A stretch of DNA of 64,000 nucleotides from Thermomonas beijingensis (GTDB taxonomy: Bacteria > Pseudomonadota > Gammaproteobacteria > Xanthomonadales > Xanthomonadaceae): contig NZ_JAIQDJ010000001.1 of the NCBI RefSeq assembly GCF_020034655.1, positions 62,001 to 126,000 on the forward strand. Reading direction: 5' to 3'. The notes beneath the pieces are model-generated. The model made no database searches, was not told the DNA's origin, and saw nothing but the letters and a program-made list of their open reading frames with translations. Numbering within the stretch: position 1 is the stretch's first letter; each line of letters starts with the position of its first letter. The translations under genes were made by a program, and so were the position numbers. This document shows, piece by piece, positions 38,744 through 48,800 of the stretch.

Positions 38744-39508
38744 ATGTCTGTTCTGCGCCGCAAGCCCAGTGCAATGCCCAGTGCCCTGCCAAGCCCCAAG
38801 CGCAGCATGGTGGGCAGTGGCCACCCGAAGTTGGCCCAGCTATTGCTGGTGCTGCTGGCCTTGGGGTTGGGCGGGTGGGGCGCATGGCGCAGTTTTGCGC
38901 CGCAGCCCAGTAATGCGCGTGAACAACTGGTGGCACAGGCCACGCAAATTGCCAATTTGCAGCAGCAGGTCGCCAATCTGAGGCGGTCCGATCAAATCAG
39001 CCGGCAGGCGAATACCGACTTGCAGGGTACCTTGGCCGAGCGTGATGAAGAAGTGGCCGGTCTGCGCGCCGACGTTGCGTTTTACGAACGCCTGGTGGGC
39101 CCTACCGGGCAGCGCCGTGGCCTGGCCGCACAAGAGTTGAAGCTGGAACCGCAGGCCGACCCGCAGCTTTGGCATTTCGTCGCCACCCTGACCCAAACCC
39201 TGAACCGTGGTGAGATCAATGCAGGCAGCCTGCGGTTGGCGTTGGAGGTGACCGATGGCCAGCAGATGCGGCGCCTGGACTGGAATGTGCTGCGCCAGCA
39301 AGCCAATGCGCCCGGGATCGAGTATTCGTTCAAGTATTTCCAGCAGGTCAGCGGCGATATCGTGCTGCCGCGCGGGGTCAAGCCGGTGCGGGTGATCGCA
39401 CGTTTGCAGCCGCAAGACGGTGAGTTGGTGGAAAATTCGTTCAGCTGGAGCAGCGTGGTGCCGTCGGCAGCCCCGGCAGTGGCATCCAGATTGCCCGACA
39501 AAGGTTGA
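38744..39508 (+). CDS. Membrane-anchored coiled-coil protein, DUF6776-like
   Basis: 254 residues: a short basic cytoplasmic tail, one membrane helix (about 30-48, [19 protein letters not shown]), a periplasmic coiled coil (about 55-105, [18 protein letters not shown]) and a conserved globular domain ([31 protein letters not shown] near the end). This pattern fits the uncharacterised DUF6776 family of Gamma- and Betaproteobacteria. ATG 38744 has only a weak ribosome site. Lies 31 bp before erpA, so probably co-transcribed. Confidence 0.75.
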   Translation: MSVLRRKPSAMPSALPSPKRSMVGSGHPKLAQLLLVLLALGLGGWGAWRSFAPQPSNAREQLVAQATQIANLQQQVANLRRSDQISRQANTDLQGTLAERDEEVAGLRADVAFYERLVGPTGQRRGLAAQELKLEPQADPQLWHFVATLTQTLNRGEINAGSLRLALEVTDGQQMRRLDWNVLRQQANAPGIEYSFKYFQQVSGDIVLPRGVKPVRVIARLQPQDGELVENSFSWSSVVPSAAPAVASRLPDKG

Positions 39509-39539
39509 TTCACGCGGGGTCGCGCCCCATCCTTGGCGG

Positions 39540-39911
39540 ATGGATATCGTCGTACTCGAACACGCCACGCCACCCCTGCCGTCGGCGCCTCTGCAATTCA
39601 CCCCCGCTGCCGCTGCCAAAGTGCGCGAGCTGGTGGCCGAAGAAGGCAATGCCGCGCTCAAGCTGCGCGCGTATATCCAAGGCGGCGGCTGTTCCGGGTT
39701 TCAGTACGGATTCGAGTTCGATGAAGGCCAGAACGAGGACGACATCGCCATCGTCACCGACGGCGCAACCTTGTTGGTCGATCCGCTCAGCCTGCAATAC
39801 CTGATCGGCGCCCAAGTCGATTACAGCGAATCCTTGGCCGGCGCGCAGTTCGTGATTCGCAACCCCAATGCCAAAACCACTTGCGGCTGCGGCAGCAGCT
39901 TTACGGTGTAA
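39540..39911 (+). CDS. erpA: Iron-sulfur cluster insertion protein ErpA
   Basis: A-type carrier that delivers Fe-S clusters to apoproteins. 123 residues with the three ligand cysteines in [11 protein letters not shown] and CGCGSSFTV. Start taken at ATG 39540 ([15 protein letters not shown]); the core begins at [15 protein letters not shown]. Two bases separate its stop from the nudC GTG, so the two genes are likely coupled. Confidence 0.93.
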   Translation: MDIVVLEHATPPLPSAPLQFTPAAAAKVRELVAEEGNAALKLRAYIQGGGCSGFQYGFEFDEGQNEDDIAIVTDGATLLVDPLSLQYLIGAQVDYSESLAGAQFVIRNPNAKTTCGCGSSFTV

Positions 39912-39913
39912 GC

Positions 39914-40834
39914 GTGACTCCGTTTGCCTTTGTCGATGGTGCACTGGATCGTGCCGACCACCTGCGGGATGACCCCGCCGCACTGGCGGAGGCGTGGCCG
40001 CAGGCCGGCATCATCGCGCTGGATGCCAGCGGGTGCGCGTTGCTGGATGCCGACGGCGCATTGCGCCAGTTTTCCGGCGCTGAACTGCCGGCTGGCCCCG
40101 ACGAACACATTTTTCTGGGTCTGCGCGACGGCCGTGCGTGGTTTGCAGCCGATGCCGCCCACGTGCCAGCAGCGCGCACCGACAGTCTGGATCTGCGCCG
40201 CGCCGCTGCGGCGTGGCCGGCGTGGCAGGCCACGTTGTTTGCGCAGGCGCGTGCGCTGCAACACTGGCACCAGCGCTATCGCTATTGCCCCGCGTGTGGC
40301 GGCACATTGCAGTTTGTGCGCGCCGGCTGGTTGGCACGTTGCGCCGGCTGCGCCAGCGAGCACTACCCGCGCACCGATCAAGCCATCATCGCCGCGATTA
40401 CCGATGGCACGCGCCTGTTGCTGGGCCGGCAAGCGAACTGGCCGGCGCGGCGCTGGTCGGTGGTGGCCGGCTTTGTCGAGCCCGGCGAAACCCTGGAGCA
40501 AACCATCGCCCGCGAAGTGATGGAAGAAACCGGCGTGCGCGTGCACACCCAAACCGCACGCTATTTGGCCTCACAGCCGTGGCCGTTCCCCGGTGCGCTG
40601 ATGCTCGGCTTCATCGCTCACGCCGAACCCGATGCGCCACATGCCAGCGAAGAACTGGAAGACGCCCGCTGGTTTTCCGCCGACGAGGTGCGCGCCGGCT
40701 TGGCGCGTGACTGGCGCGAGGCCGATGGCGATGGCGAGGCGGAAGGCATCGTACTGTCTTCCCCCATCTCGATTGCGCGGTATGTGATCCAGATGTGGTT
40801 GGACGAGCATCAATCAGCCCGGAACGGGCAATGA
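39914..40834 (+). CDS. nudC: NAD(+)/NADH pyrophosphatase (RNA decapping) NudC
   Basis: Hydrolyses NADH to NMNH and AMP and removes NAD caps from RNA. About 306 residues from a GTG at 39914; the exact start is uncertain because no strong ribosome site is seen. The zinc ribbon YCPACGGTLQ with RCAGCASEHYPR is followed by a Nudix box, GFVEPGETLEQTIAREVMEETGV, and the NudC signature SQPWPFP, which distinguishes it from other Nudix enzymes. Confidence 0.95.
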   Translation: MTPFAFVDGALDRADHLRDDPAALAEAWPQAGIIALDASGCALLDADGALRQFSGAELPAGPDEHIFLGLRDGRAWFAADAAHVPAARTDSLDLRRAAAAWPAWQATLFAQARALQHWHQRYRYCPACGGTLQFVRAGWLARCAGCASEHYPRTDQAIIAAITDGTRLLLGRQANWPARRWSVVAGFVEPGETLEQTIAREVMEETGVRVHTQTARYLASQPWPFPGALMLGFIAHAEPDAPHASEELEDARWFSADEVRAGLARDWREADGDGEAEGIVLSSPISIARYVIQMWLDEHQSARNGQ

Positions 40835-40892
40835 ATCTTGCGATGGGTGCCATGGTGTTCGGCGTCATTGCTGCATAACGGACAGGCTTGGC

Positions 40893-42170
40893 ATGCAGAC
40901 CGTCTTGCTGGTGGGTGGGCGCGGCTTTATCGGCGGCTTCATCAAGGCGGCATTGCGCAAACGCGGGTTTCGCGTGCGCGTGTTGGCTAGGTCGCAAGGG
41001 CGACAGTTGCTAGATGACGAAGTGGCGGGCGATCTGCTGCGGATGCGGCAGGCCCGGGATTGGACGCAGGCGCTGCAAGGCGTGTCGGTGGTGGTCAACG
41101 CAGCCGGCATCCTGCGTGAAGAGGGGCTGCAGAATTTTGAAGATGTCCATGTACGCGCACCGCTGGCATTGGCACAGGCATGTGCGGCTCGCGGCATTCG
41201 CTTTGTGCAAATCTCCGCGCTGGGGCATCCCGCTGATGGTGGATTCATCGAGAGCAAACACCGGTTCGATGCGCTGCTACTCGCGCTGCCGGTGGATGCG
41301 GTGGTGCTGCGGCCGTCGGTGGTGTATTCGCTGCGCGGCTCCTATGGCGGTACGTCGTTGCTGCGGGCGATGGCGGCATTCCCGTGGCGGCAATTGCTGC
41401 CCGGCGATGGGCATTGGGTGTTCCAGCCCATTTGCGCGGAGGACTTGGCAGACGTGGCTGCCGCGGCCTGCATGCAGGGTGAGCGCGGCATTTACCAGCT
41501 GGGTTGCGCGCAGCCCATTGCATTGCATCGATACCAATCCCGTTGGCGACGTTGGCTGCACATCGCAGGGGAGAAATCGTGGCGCGTGCCGTTGCCACTG
41601 GTGAAGCTGCAAGTCTGGATCGGGCAACTGCTGGGGCGTGGCCCGGTCAACCGCACTATTTGGGCGATGCTGGTGCGCGGTAACGTACTCGACGAAGGCG
41701 AGCAGCAGCGCGCATGCGCGGCATTTGGCGTACCCGTTCGCGATGTGGACGACGTACTGTCGGCAGCCCCCAGCCAGATGCAAGACCGGTGGGCGGCGCA
41801 ACTGTACTTTCTGGCGCCTTGGTTGCAGTGGAGCGTGGTGGCGCTATGGCTGTGGTCCGGAGTAGTGGGCTTGACGACGCCGGCACGGGACATTGATGCC
41901 GTGGCGCAAGGCAGCCTGCTTGCACACGCGCATCCGGTGGCATTGGCGCGTGCTGCAGCGGTGTTGGATCTGGCTTTGGGGTTTGCACTGGCCGTGCATC
42001 CACGGCCGCGGCCTGTGGTGGTGTTGATGTGGATCAGCGTGGCGGCTTATTTGCTGGGGTTTGGCCTTGGGTTGCCTGCATTGTTTTTCGACCCGTTGGG
42101 CGGACTGGTGAAAAATATCGCCTTGCTGCCGATGTTGGCCGTGCTGTGGGTGTTGGCGGATCGGCGCTGA
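40893..42170 (+). CDS. SDR/NAD(P)-binding protein fused to a DoxX-like membrane domain
   Basis: 425 residues. The N-terminal extended-SDR Rossmann domain starts QTVLLVGGRGFIGGFI (GxGxxG-like) and continues to about residue 290 with VVNAAGILREEGLQNF and the ISALG stretch. The classic YxxxK is not evident (ESKHRFD keeps the lysine), so it is atypical. The C-terminal 130 residues contain four hydrophobic helices of DoxX-like type. Such fusions are conserved but uncharacterised. One base separates its stop from the DUF2269 gene, so they form an operon. Confidence 0.8.
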   Translation: MQTVLLVGGRGFIGGFIKAALRKRGFRVRVLARSQGRQLLDDEVAGDLLRMRQARDWTQALQGVSVVVNAAGILREEGLQNFEDVHVRAPLALAQACAARGIRFVQISALGHPADGGFIESKHRFDALLLALPVDAVVLRPSVVYSLRGSYGGTSLLRAMAAFPWRQLLPGDGHWVFQPICAEDLADVAAAACMQGERGIYQLGCAQPIALHRYQSRWRRWLHIAGEKSWRVPLPLVKLQVWIGQLLGRGPVNRTIWAMLVRGNVLDEGEQQRACAAFGVPVRDVDDVLSAAPSQMQDRWAAQLYFLAPWLQWSVVALWLWSGVVGLTTPARDIDAVAQGSLLAHAHPVALARAAAVLDLALGFALAVHPRPRPVVVLMWISVAAYLLGFGLGLPALFFDPLGGLVKNIALLPMLAVLWVLADRR

Positions 42171-42171
42171 A

Positions 42172-42642
42172 ATGGATTACCTGACCCTGAAGTGGATGCA
42201 CATCCTGTCGTCCACCGCGTTGATGGGCACCGGGCTTGGCATCGCGTTCTTCATGTGGATGGCGCACCTCAGCTGCGATGCACGCAATATTGCGGCCACT
42301 GCGCGGATAGTGGTGATCGCTGATGCCGTATTCACCGCGCCCGCGGTGGTGGTGCAGTTTGTCACCGGCCTATGGCTGGCAAAGCTGTTGCATCTGCCGT
42401 TGGGTACGTTCTGGATCAAGACTGCGTTGATTCTGTTTGTGGTCACCGGGGCCTGCTGGTTGCCGGTGGTGTGGTTGCAAATCAAGGCTCGTGATCTGGC
42501 ACGGCAAGCCGTCATCGCAGGTGCGCCGCTATCGCCTGTTTACAGGCGGGTGATGCGTTGGTGGTTCTGGCTGGGCTGGCCGGCATTCATCAGTGTGATC
42601 GCCATCTTTTGGTTGATGGTGCACAAGCCGTTGGGCGTCTAG
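42172..42642 (+). CDS. DUF2269 family integral membrane protein
   Basis: 156 residues with four membrane helices and the family start MDYLTLKWMHILSSTALMGTGLGIAF, plus the conserved WIKTALILFV stretch. Function unknown. Follows the SDR-DoxX gene by one base; the association of DUF2269 with SDR-DoxX fusions suggests a shared membrane redox role. Its stop codon overlaps that of the convergent DUF2752 gene by 4 bp. Confidence 0.88.
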   Translation: MDYLTLKWMHILSSTALMGTGLGIAFFMWMAHLSCDARNIAATARIVVIADAVFTAPAVVVQFVTGLWLAKLLHLPLGTFWIKTALILFVVTGACWLPVVWLQIKARDLARQAVIAGAPLSPVYRRVMRWWFWLGWPAFISVIAIFWLMVHKPLGV

Positions 42643-43073
42643 CCTGGCGCAAGCAAGTTGAACGGGGACCACGGCAAATTACGCAGCACGCCATACCCCA
42701 GCAGCAGCCATAACCATAATCCGGGTCGAGCAAGCTGGCGCATGAGGGGTGTGCTCCATGCCGGGCGCCAACCTGCGGCATTGAGCGACATCAGGCCCAA
42801 CAGGGGCAAGCTCACAACCAGCAGCGGGTTCATTGCCAGCGCGAGCCACACATCACCGTGCAGCAGGGCGTACAGGCAGCGTGTGCTGCCGCAGCCGGGA
42901 CAATAGAGGCCGGTCAATGCATGCAACGGGCATGGCGGCAAAGCACTGTTGCCAACAAACGGGTCCAGCCGCGAAAGTACCCATGCAGTACCCGCCGCAC
43001 CCAGCGCAAGCAGGGCGGTTGGCATCACGCGCAGCCATTTGCGCCGCGTATCGACTGCACCGGGGATGGGCAT
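42639..43073 (-). CDS. DUF2752 family membrane protein
   Basis: 144 residues (128 if started at the ATG at 43025). Conserved CPLHALTGLYCPGCGSTRCLYALLHGD, with cysteines at the membrane surface, followed by two or three helices. The motif is diagnostic of DUF2752, whose function is unknown. It lies 3 bp after the CD225-like gene on the same strand, so three small membrane-protein genes form one unit. Confidence 0.85.
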   Translation of the reverse strand: MPIPGAVDTRRKWLRVMPTALLALGAAGTAWVLSRLDPFVGNSALPPCPLHALTGLYCPGCGSTRCLYALLHGDVWLALAMNPLLVVSLPLLGLMSLNAAGWRPAWSTPLMRQLARPGLWLWLLLGYGVLRNLPWSPFNLLAPG

Positions 43074-43076
43074 GGA

Positions 43077-43352
43077 TCAGTGTGCGCCGCTGATTGCGCC
43101 AAGCATGGCCAGGCCACCGAAGAACATGAACCAGATCAAAATCAGCACGGGTCCGCTCAAGGCCGACCAGATGGCCCAGGTCTTGGCTTTGCGTGAAGCC
43201 TCCCACGCGCCGGCGATATCGCCAGCGGCACGCAGACCATCCACCTTCGAAGCGAACACGATCGACACAATGCCAAGCGGCAAGCAGCAAAAAAGCGTGG
43301 TCAGGATTGCCCAGACAAGGTTGTTGGGCACAACGGGGCTGTTGGTATTCAC
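43077..43352 (-). CDS. CD225/dispanin family small membrane protein
   Basis: 91 residues from a GTG at 43352 with AAGGA upstream. VPNNLVWAILTTLFCCLPLGIVSIVFASKVDGLRAAGDIAGAWEASRKAKTWAIWS is the canonical CD225 arrangement: one hydrophobic segment with CC, an intracellular loop, then a second helix. Bacterial members are uncharacterised; eukaryotic ones include IFITM proteins. Its start overlaps the stop of the TM2 gene as GTGA. Confidence 0.88.
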   Translation of the reverse strand: MNTNSPVVPNNLVWAILTTLFCCLPLGIVSIVFASKVDGLRAAGDIAGAWEASRKAKTWAIWSALSGPVLILIWFMFFGGLAMLGAISGAH

Positions 43353-43684
43353 TCGAAAGTCCTTGTAGTGATGGAAGCTGCGGGAAAATGCGCATTGCAA
43401 CTGTTGGCTGCAATCAGCGGTGAAGCGATCATGGCAATCAGCCAGCACAGCGGCCCGGTGAACAGGCCAATGATGACAAAGCTCAGCAGGATATTGATAA
43501 ACAGCACACACCAATACCCGAACATGATCAGCAAGCCGGTCACCACATTGCCGGCATACAGATGGCCAATGCCAAAAATCTGGAACAAGCCGGGAAGGAC
43601 TTCCAACAAGGCCGCCGTACCACCCGATTTTTGCGGGTAGTAGTAGTGATGCACCTGCTGCACAGGCGGCGGAGTGGTGTTCAT
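43349..43684 (-). CDS. TM2-domain-like membrane protein
   Basis: 111 residues. A Pro/Gln/Tyr-rich cytoplasmic start (MNTTPPPVQQVHHYYYPQK) is followed by two helices around GLFQIFGIGHLYAGNVVTGLLIMFGYW, the TM2 pattern with G-x-x-Y-x-G. AGGGGA precedes ATG 43684. First gene of the TM2 / CD225 / DUF2752 group. Function unknown. Confidence 0.8.
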   Translation of the reverse strand: MNTTPPPVQQVHHYYYPQKSGGTAALLEVLPGLFQIFGIGHLYAGNVVTGLLIMFGYWCVLFINILLSFVIIGLFTGPLCWLIAMIASPLIAANSCNAHFPAASITTRTFE

Positions 43685-43841
43685 GCGATCCCCTGAAAAA
43701 GAATGATGCGTCTGCTGTGCGCAAGCATCACCTGTTTGCGACAAGGGTAATCAATGTCGTGCCGGTTGACAAAGGGGCGGTTGCGGCTTTCCTTGGTGAT
43801 TTATTGCGCAGGAATGTTGCGAAATAGCATTGTCGTCGCAC

Positions 43842-45746
43842 TTACGCTGCATCCCCACGCAGCGCACGCACCTTCGCTTCCAGTAATTCCGCGCTGGCCG
43901 TGCTGCCTGTCACCGGCTCACCTGCCAAGACTTCGATCGGTGCGCGCAAGCGGCGCGGCACACGCATGCGGCGCAGGCGCGAATCCTGTTTGCTCCACAT
44001 GCTGCCCCACATGTTTTTCAGCGCCATCGGCACCACCGGCACGTCCTGCCCGCGCAAGGCTGCACGCGCCAGGATCTTTTCAACGCCGGATTTGAAGGGT
44101 GCAATCTGGCCATCGCGGGTCAGTGCGCCTTCCGGAAAAATGCACACCAATTCGCCTTCGGCCAGCGCCGCATCCACTGCGTCGAAGGCCTGCTGCATCA
44201 CTTGCGGGTCTTCGCGCGCACCGGCAATCGGGATGGCTTTGGCGGTCTTGAAGATCCAACGCATCACCGGCACGTTGAAGATCTTGTAATACATCACGAA
44301 GCGCGCTGGGCGCGGCGCGCAGGCCGACAGGATCAGCGCATCCATGTAGCTCACGTGGTTGCACACCAGCAGCGCCGCGCCGTCATCGGGGATATGTTTT
44401 TCGATGCCGTGCAATTTCAGCCGGTACAACGTGCGCACCATCACCCAGCTCATGAAGCGCATGAAAAACTCGGGCACGATGCTGAAAATCCACAACGCCA
44501 CCAGCGTGTTGGCAATCGCCAGCGCGAGGAACAATTGCGGGATGCTCCAGCCCAGATAGCGCTGCACCGCGATGCCGATCAGCGCCGCCAGCACGATGAA
44601 CATCGCGTTCTGGATGTTCATCCCGGCAATCACCTGCGCCAGTTCGTGTTTCGGCGTGCGGCTCTGGATCAGTGCAAACAACGGCACCACGAAGAAGCCG
44701 GTGAACAGGCCCACGCCCACCAAGTCGAACATGATGCGCCAGCTGCCCGGCGCATCCGCAAATTGCAGCACCGAAAGCCCGGCCGCCAACGCCTGCCCCG
44801 GCCGTGCGAAATACAGATCCAGCAAAAATGCGCTGATGCCGAACGCGCCCAACGGCACCAGCCCGATTTCCACCGTGCGCCCGGACAGCTTTTCGCACGA
44901 CATCGAACCCACCCCGGCGCCCACCGAAAACAGCGCCAGTGCGAAGATGTACAGGTTCTGCGTGCCGCCCAAATTGGTTTGCGCATACACCGGCAATTGC
45001 GCGGTCAACACCGTGCCCACGAACCAGAACCAACTGACCCCCAGCACCGCGTTGCGCACCGCCAGCCGTTGCCGGGTCAGTGCCCAGATCCGCCGCGACG
45101 CCCGCACGATGTTCCAGTCCACGTTCAAGGACGGATCGCCGGCATCCACCTTGGGGATTTGCCGCGCCACCGTGTTGCCGGCCACCGCCATCGCAATCAC
45201 GCACACCGCCGCCACCTGCGGCCCGTGGCTGCCGGCCAGCTGGAAAATCAGCCCGCCGCACACCATCCCCAGCAGGATCGCCAGCGACGTGCCCATCTCC
45301 ACCAGCCCGTTGCCGCCGGTCAATTCCTCCGGCTTCAGCACCGACGGCAGGATCGAATATTTCACCGGCCCGAACAGCGTGGACTGCAGGCCGGTGCAGA
45401 ACAGCGCGACCAGCAACACCACCATGTTCTGCAGCAGGAAGCCCACCGCCGCCAGCGACATGATGGCGATCTCCATCGAGGTGGTGATGACGATGAGTTT
45501 CTGTTTCTCCATCCGCGCGGCGATCTGCCCGGCGCTGGCCGAAAACAGGAAGAACGGCAGGATGAAAATCGCCGGTGCCAGGTTCGCATACAGCCCCATG
45601 TCGCTGCTGCTCACCGCCATGTATGCCAGCAGCCCGATGATCGCCTGCCGGTACACGTTGTCGTTGAACGCCCCCAGCGCCTGCACCGTGAAGTACGGCA
45701 AGAAGCGGCGCTGCGTAAGCAGATTGAATTGGCTATGGCCGGACAT
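43842..45746 (-). CDS. MFS transporter fused to 1-acylglycerol-3-phosphate acyltransferase (LplT-PlsC type)
   Basis: 634 residues. Residues 1-410 form a 12-helix MFS domain of LplT type (lysophospholipid flippase). Residues 425-634 are a PlsC acyltransferase with NHVSYMD (HxxxxD) and FPEGALTRDG. Coupling import of lysophospholipid to its reacylation would repair membrane phospholipids; E. coli does the same with separate LplT and Aas proteins. The AMP-ligase domain of Aas is absent. Start at the ATG at 45746 preferred (GGGGAT upstream); ATG 45758 adds four residues. Confidence 0.9.
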   Translation of the reverse strand: MSGHSQFNLLTQRRFLPYFTVQALGAFNDNVYRQAIIGLLAYMAVSSSDMGLYANLAPAIFILPFFLFSASAGQIAARMEKQKLIVITTSMEIAIMSLAAVGFLLQNMVVLLVALFCTGLQSTLFGPVKYSILPSVLKPEELTGGNGLVEMGTSLAILLGMVCGGLIFQLAGSHGPQVAAVCVIAMAVAGNTVARQIPKVDAGDPSLNVDWNIVRASRRIWALTRQRLAVRNAVLGVSWFWFVGTVLTAQLPVYAQTNLGGTQNLYIFALALFSVGAGVGSMSCEKLSGRTVEIGLVPLGAFGISAFLLDLYFARPGQALAAGLSVLQFADAPGSWRIMFDLVGVGLFTGFFVVPLFALIQSRTPKHELAQVIAGMNIQNAMFIVLAALIGIAVQRYLGWSIPQLFLALAIANTLVALWIFSIVPEFFMRFMSWVMVRTLYRLKLHGIEKHIPDDGAALLVCNHVSYMDALILSACAPRPARFVMYYKIFNVPVMRWIFKTAKAIPIAGAREDPQVMQQAFDAVDAALAEGELVCIFPEGALTRDGQIAPFKSGVEKILARAALRGQDVPVVPMALKNMWGSMWSKQDSRLRRMRVPRRLRAPIEVLAGEPVTGSTASAELLEAKVRALRGDAA

Positions 45747-45833
45747 GCACATCCCCATGTGTGGATGCGCCGAGAATAACGGATGCGGGTGGCGGTTCGC
45801 GTTCTTCGCTTATCCTGCAAGCAGGAGGAACCC

Positions 45834-48800
45834 ATGCCGCTGAGTCTCAATGAAATCCGCGAGCGCGCCCGCGCGTTCGCCAAGGAATGGGCCGGGGAAA
45901 CCAGCGAGCGCGCCGAGGCGCAGAGCTTCTGGAACGACTTTTTCAACGTGTTTGGCGTGAAACGCCGCAGCGTGGCGATCTACGAGCAGAAGGCAAAGCG
46001 TTTTTCCGGCAGCCAGCATGGCCGCATTGACGTGTTCTGGCCCAGGGTCATGCTGGCCGAGCACAAGAGTGCAGGCGTCGATCTGGATGCCGCATACGAA
46101 CAAGCGACCGACTATTTCGCCGGCCTGACCGAAAACGAACGGCCCCAATACATTCTCGTTTCCGATTTCCGCAGCTTCCGCCTGTACGACCTCGAAGGCG
46201 ACACGATGCCGGTGGCATTTGCGCTGGCCCAGCTGCACAAGCAGATCGGGCGCTTCGGCTTCATCAGCGGCTACCAGACCCGCAGCTACAAGGAAGAAGA
46301 CCCCGTCAACGTGCAGGCCGCCGAGCGCATGGGCCGGCTGCACGATGCGCTGAAGGCCGCCGGCTACGACGGCCACGCGCTGGAGCTGCTGCTGGTGCGG
46401 CTGCTGTTCTGCCTGTTCGCCGACGACACCGGCATCTTCCCGCGTCAGAGCTTCCACGAGCTCATCGCCCAGCGCACCAGCGAGGACGGCGCCGACCTCG
46501 GGCTGTGGGTGGGGCGCATCTTCCAGGTGCTCAACACCCCGCCGGAGAAACGCCAGACCACGCTGGACGAACAGCTGGCGGAACTGCCCTACGTCAATGG
46601 CCGGCTGTTCGAGGAGCTCCTGCCGCTGGCGGACTTCAACGCGCAGATGCGCGGCCTGCTGCTGGACGCCAGCACGCTGGATTGGAGCCGCATCAGCCCG
46701 GCCATCTTCGGCTCCATGTTCCAGTCGGTGATGGACGCCAAGGCCCGCCGCAACCTGGGCGCGCACTACACCAGCGAAAAGAACATCCTGAAACTCATCG
46801 GCCCGCTGTTCCTGGACGGCCTGAAGGCCGAACTGGACAAGGCCGGCAACGACACACGCAAGCTGGCGCAGCTGCACCGCAAGCTGGCCTCGCTGACCTT
46901 CCTGGACCCGGCCTGCGGCTGCGGCAACTTCCTGGTGATCGCCTACCGCGAGCTGCGCGCGCTGGAGCTGGAAATCCTGAAGCGCCAGTTCGCCACCCAG
47001 CAGTCGGTGCTGGCGCACGTGCAGGACCACGTGCTGGTGGACGTGGACCAGTTCCACGGCATCGAGATCGAGGAGTTCCCCGCGCAGATCGCGCAGGTGG
47101 CCATGTGGCTGATGGACCACCAGATGAACCTGCGCGTGTCCGAGCAGTTCGGCGAGAACGTGGTGCGCCTGCCGCTGAAGAAGTCCGCCACGATTGTCCA
47201 CGGCAATGCGCTGCGGATCGACTGGAACACCGTGGTGCCGGCGGAGCGGCTGCACTACATCCTGGGGAACCCGCCGTTCATTGGCTCGAAGTTGATGACG
47301 GCGGACCAGCGTGAAGACCTGCTGGCCGTCGCCGGCGGCCTGAAAGGCGCCGGCGTGCTGGATTTCGTCAGCGCGTGGTATCTCAAGGCCGCCGACTACA
47401 TCCGGCAGGCCGACGCCCTCGCTCGTCATTCCCGCGAAAGCGGGCCGCTTCTGACAGACGAACGTCTGTCCCATCGCTCTTCTCTTGAGGAATCCGCAGG
47501 CGGCATCCGCGTCGCCTTTGTATCCACCAATTCCATCTGCCAAGGCGAGCAGGTGGGCGTCCTGTGGGGCGAAATGCTGCGTCGCGGCTGCCGCATCTTC
47601 TTCGCCCATCGCACGTTCCGCTGGAACAACGAGGCGCGTGGCGTGGCGGCGGTGCATTGCGTGATCGTGGGCTTTGCGCGGGGCGAAGTGGCGCCCAAGC
47701 AGCTGTTCGACTACGAGGACATCGCGGGCGAGCCGCACCGCCTGTTGGCGGACAACATCAATCCGTATCTGGTGGATGCGGCGGATGTGCTGCTGCCGAC
47801 CCGCAACAAACCACTCTGCAACGTGCCGGAAATCGGCATCGGCAACAAGCCGATTGACGGCGGCAACTACCTGTTCACCACGGAAGAGCGCGATGCGTTC
47901 ATCGCCCGCGAGCCGGCAGCGGCGGCGTGGTTCCGGCGGTGGTTGGGCTCGGACGAGTTCATCAACGGTTGGGAGCGCTGGTGCTTATGGCTGGGCGATT
48001 GCCCGCCTTCGACGCTGCGCGCTATGCCGGAGGTGCTTAAGCGCGTGGAAGCTGTGCGCGCACTGCGCAAAGCAAGCCCCAGCGCCCCTACACAGAAACT
48101 GGCGGAGACGCCGACGCGGTTCCACGTAGAGAACATTCCGGACGACAACTATCTGGTGATTCCGGAGGTGTCGTCCGAGCGGCGCAGCTTCATTCCCATT
48201 GGGTTCATGTCCCCGGAAACGTTAGCAAGCAATAAGTTGCGCATCTTCCCGCATGCCACGCCCTATGACTTTGGCATCCTCACATCCACCATGCACATGG
48301 CGTGGACGCGATACACAAGTGGTCGCCTGAAAAGCGATTTCCAGTATTCGGTGAACATCGTCTACAACAACTTCCCCTGGCCTGAGGTGCCTCGCGCACC
48401 CCACAAGAGCGATTCCCGCCTGCGCGGGAATGACGAGCAAAAGGAGGGCCGGAATGACGAGCAAGAGGAGCGCGGGATTGCCGAGCAAGGCGAGCGCGGG
48501 AACGACGCGCAAGCGGCGCCCGCGCAGGGCGGGCAAGGGCACAAACACCGCGCCGCCATCGAAGCGGCCGCCCAGGCCGTCCTCGACGCCCGCGCGCAGT
48601 TCGAAGGCGCCACCCTGGCCGACCTCTACGACCCGCTGACCATGCCGCCCGCGCTGGTCAAGGCCCACGCCGCGCTGGACAAGGCCGTGGACGCCGCCTA
48701 CCTCGCCGCCGAAAAGGCCGCCGGCCGCAAGCCGCCGAAACTCACCACCGACGCCGAGCGCGTGGCCTTCCTGTTCGAACGCTATCAGGCGCTGACCAGC

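Noticed and set aside
44202-45779. 525-residue plus-strand open frame
   Set aside because: Antisense to the MFS-PlsC gene; Gln/His/Arg-rich and without motifs.
45810-47738. 642-residue minus-strand open frame
   Set aside because: Shadow of the type IIL gene, whose methyltransferase and nuclease motifs are intact on the plus strand.
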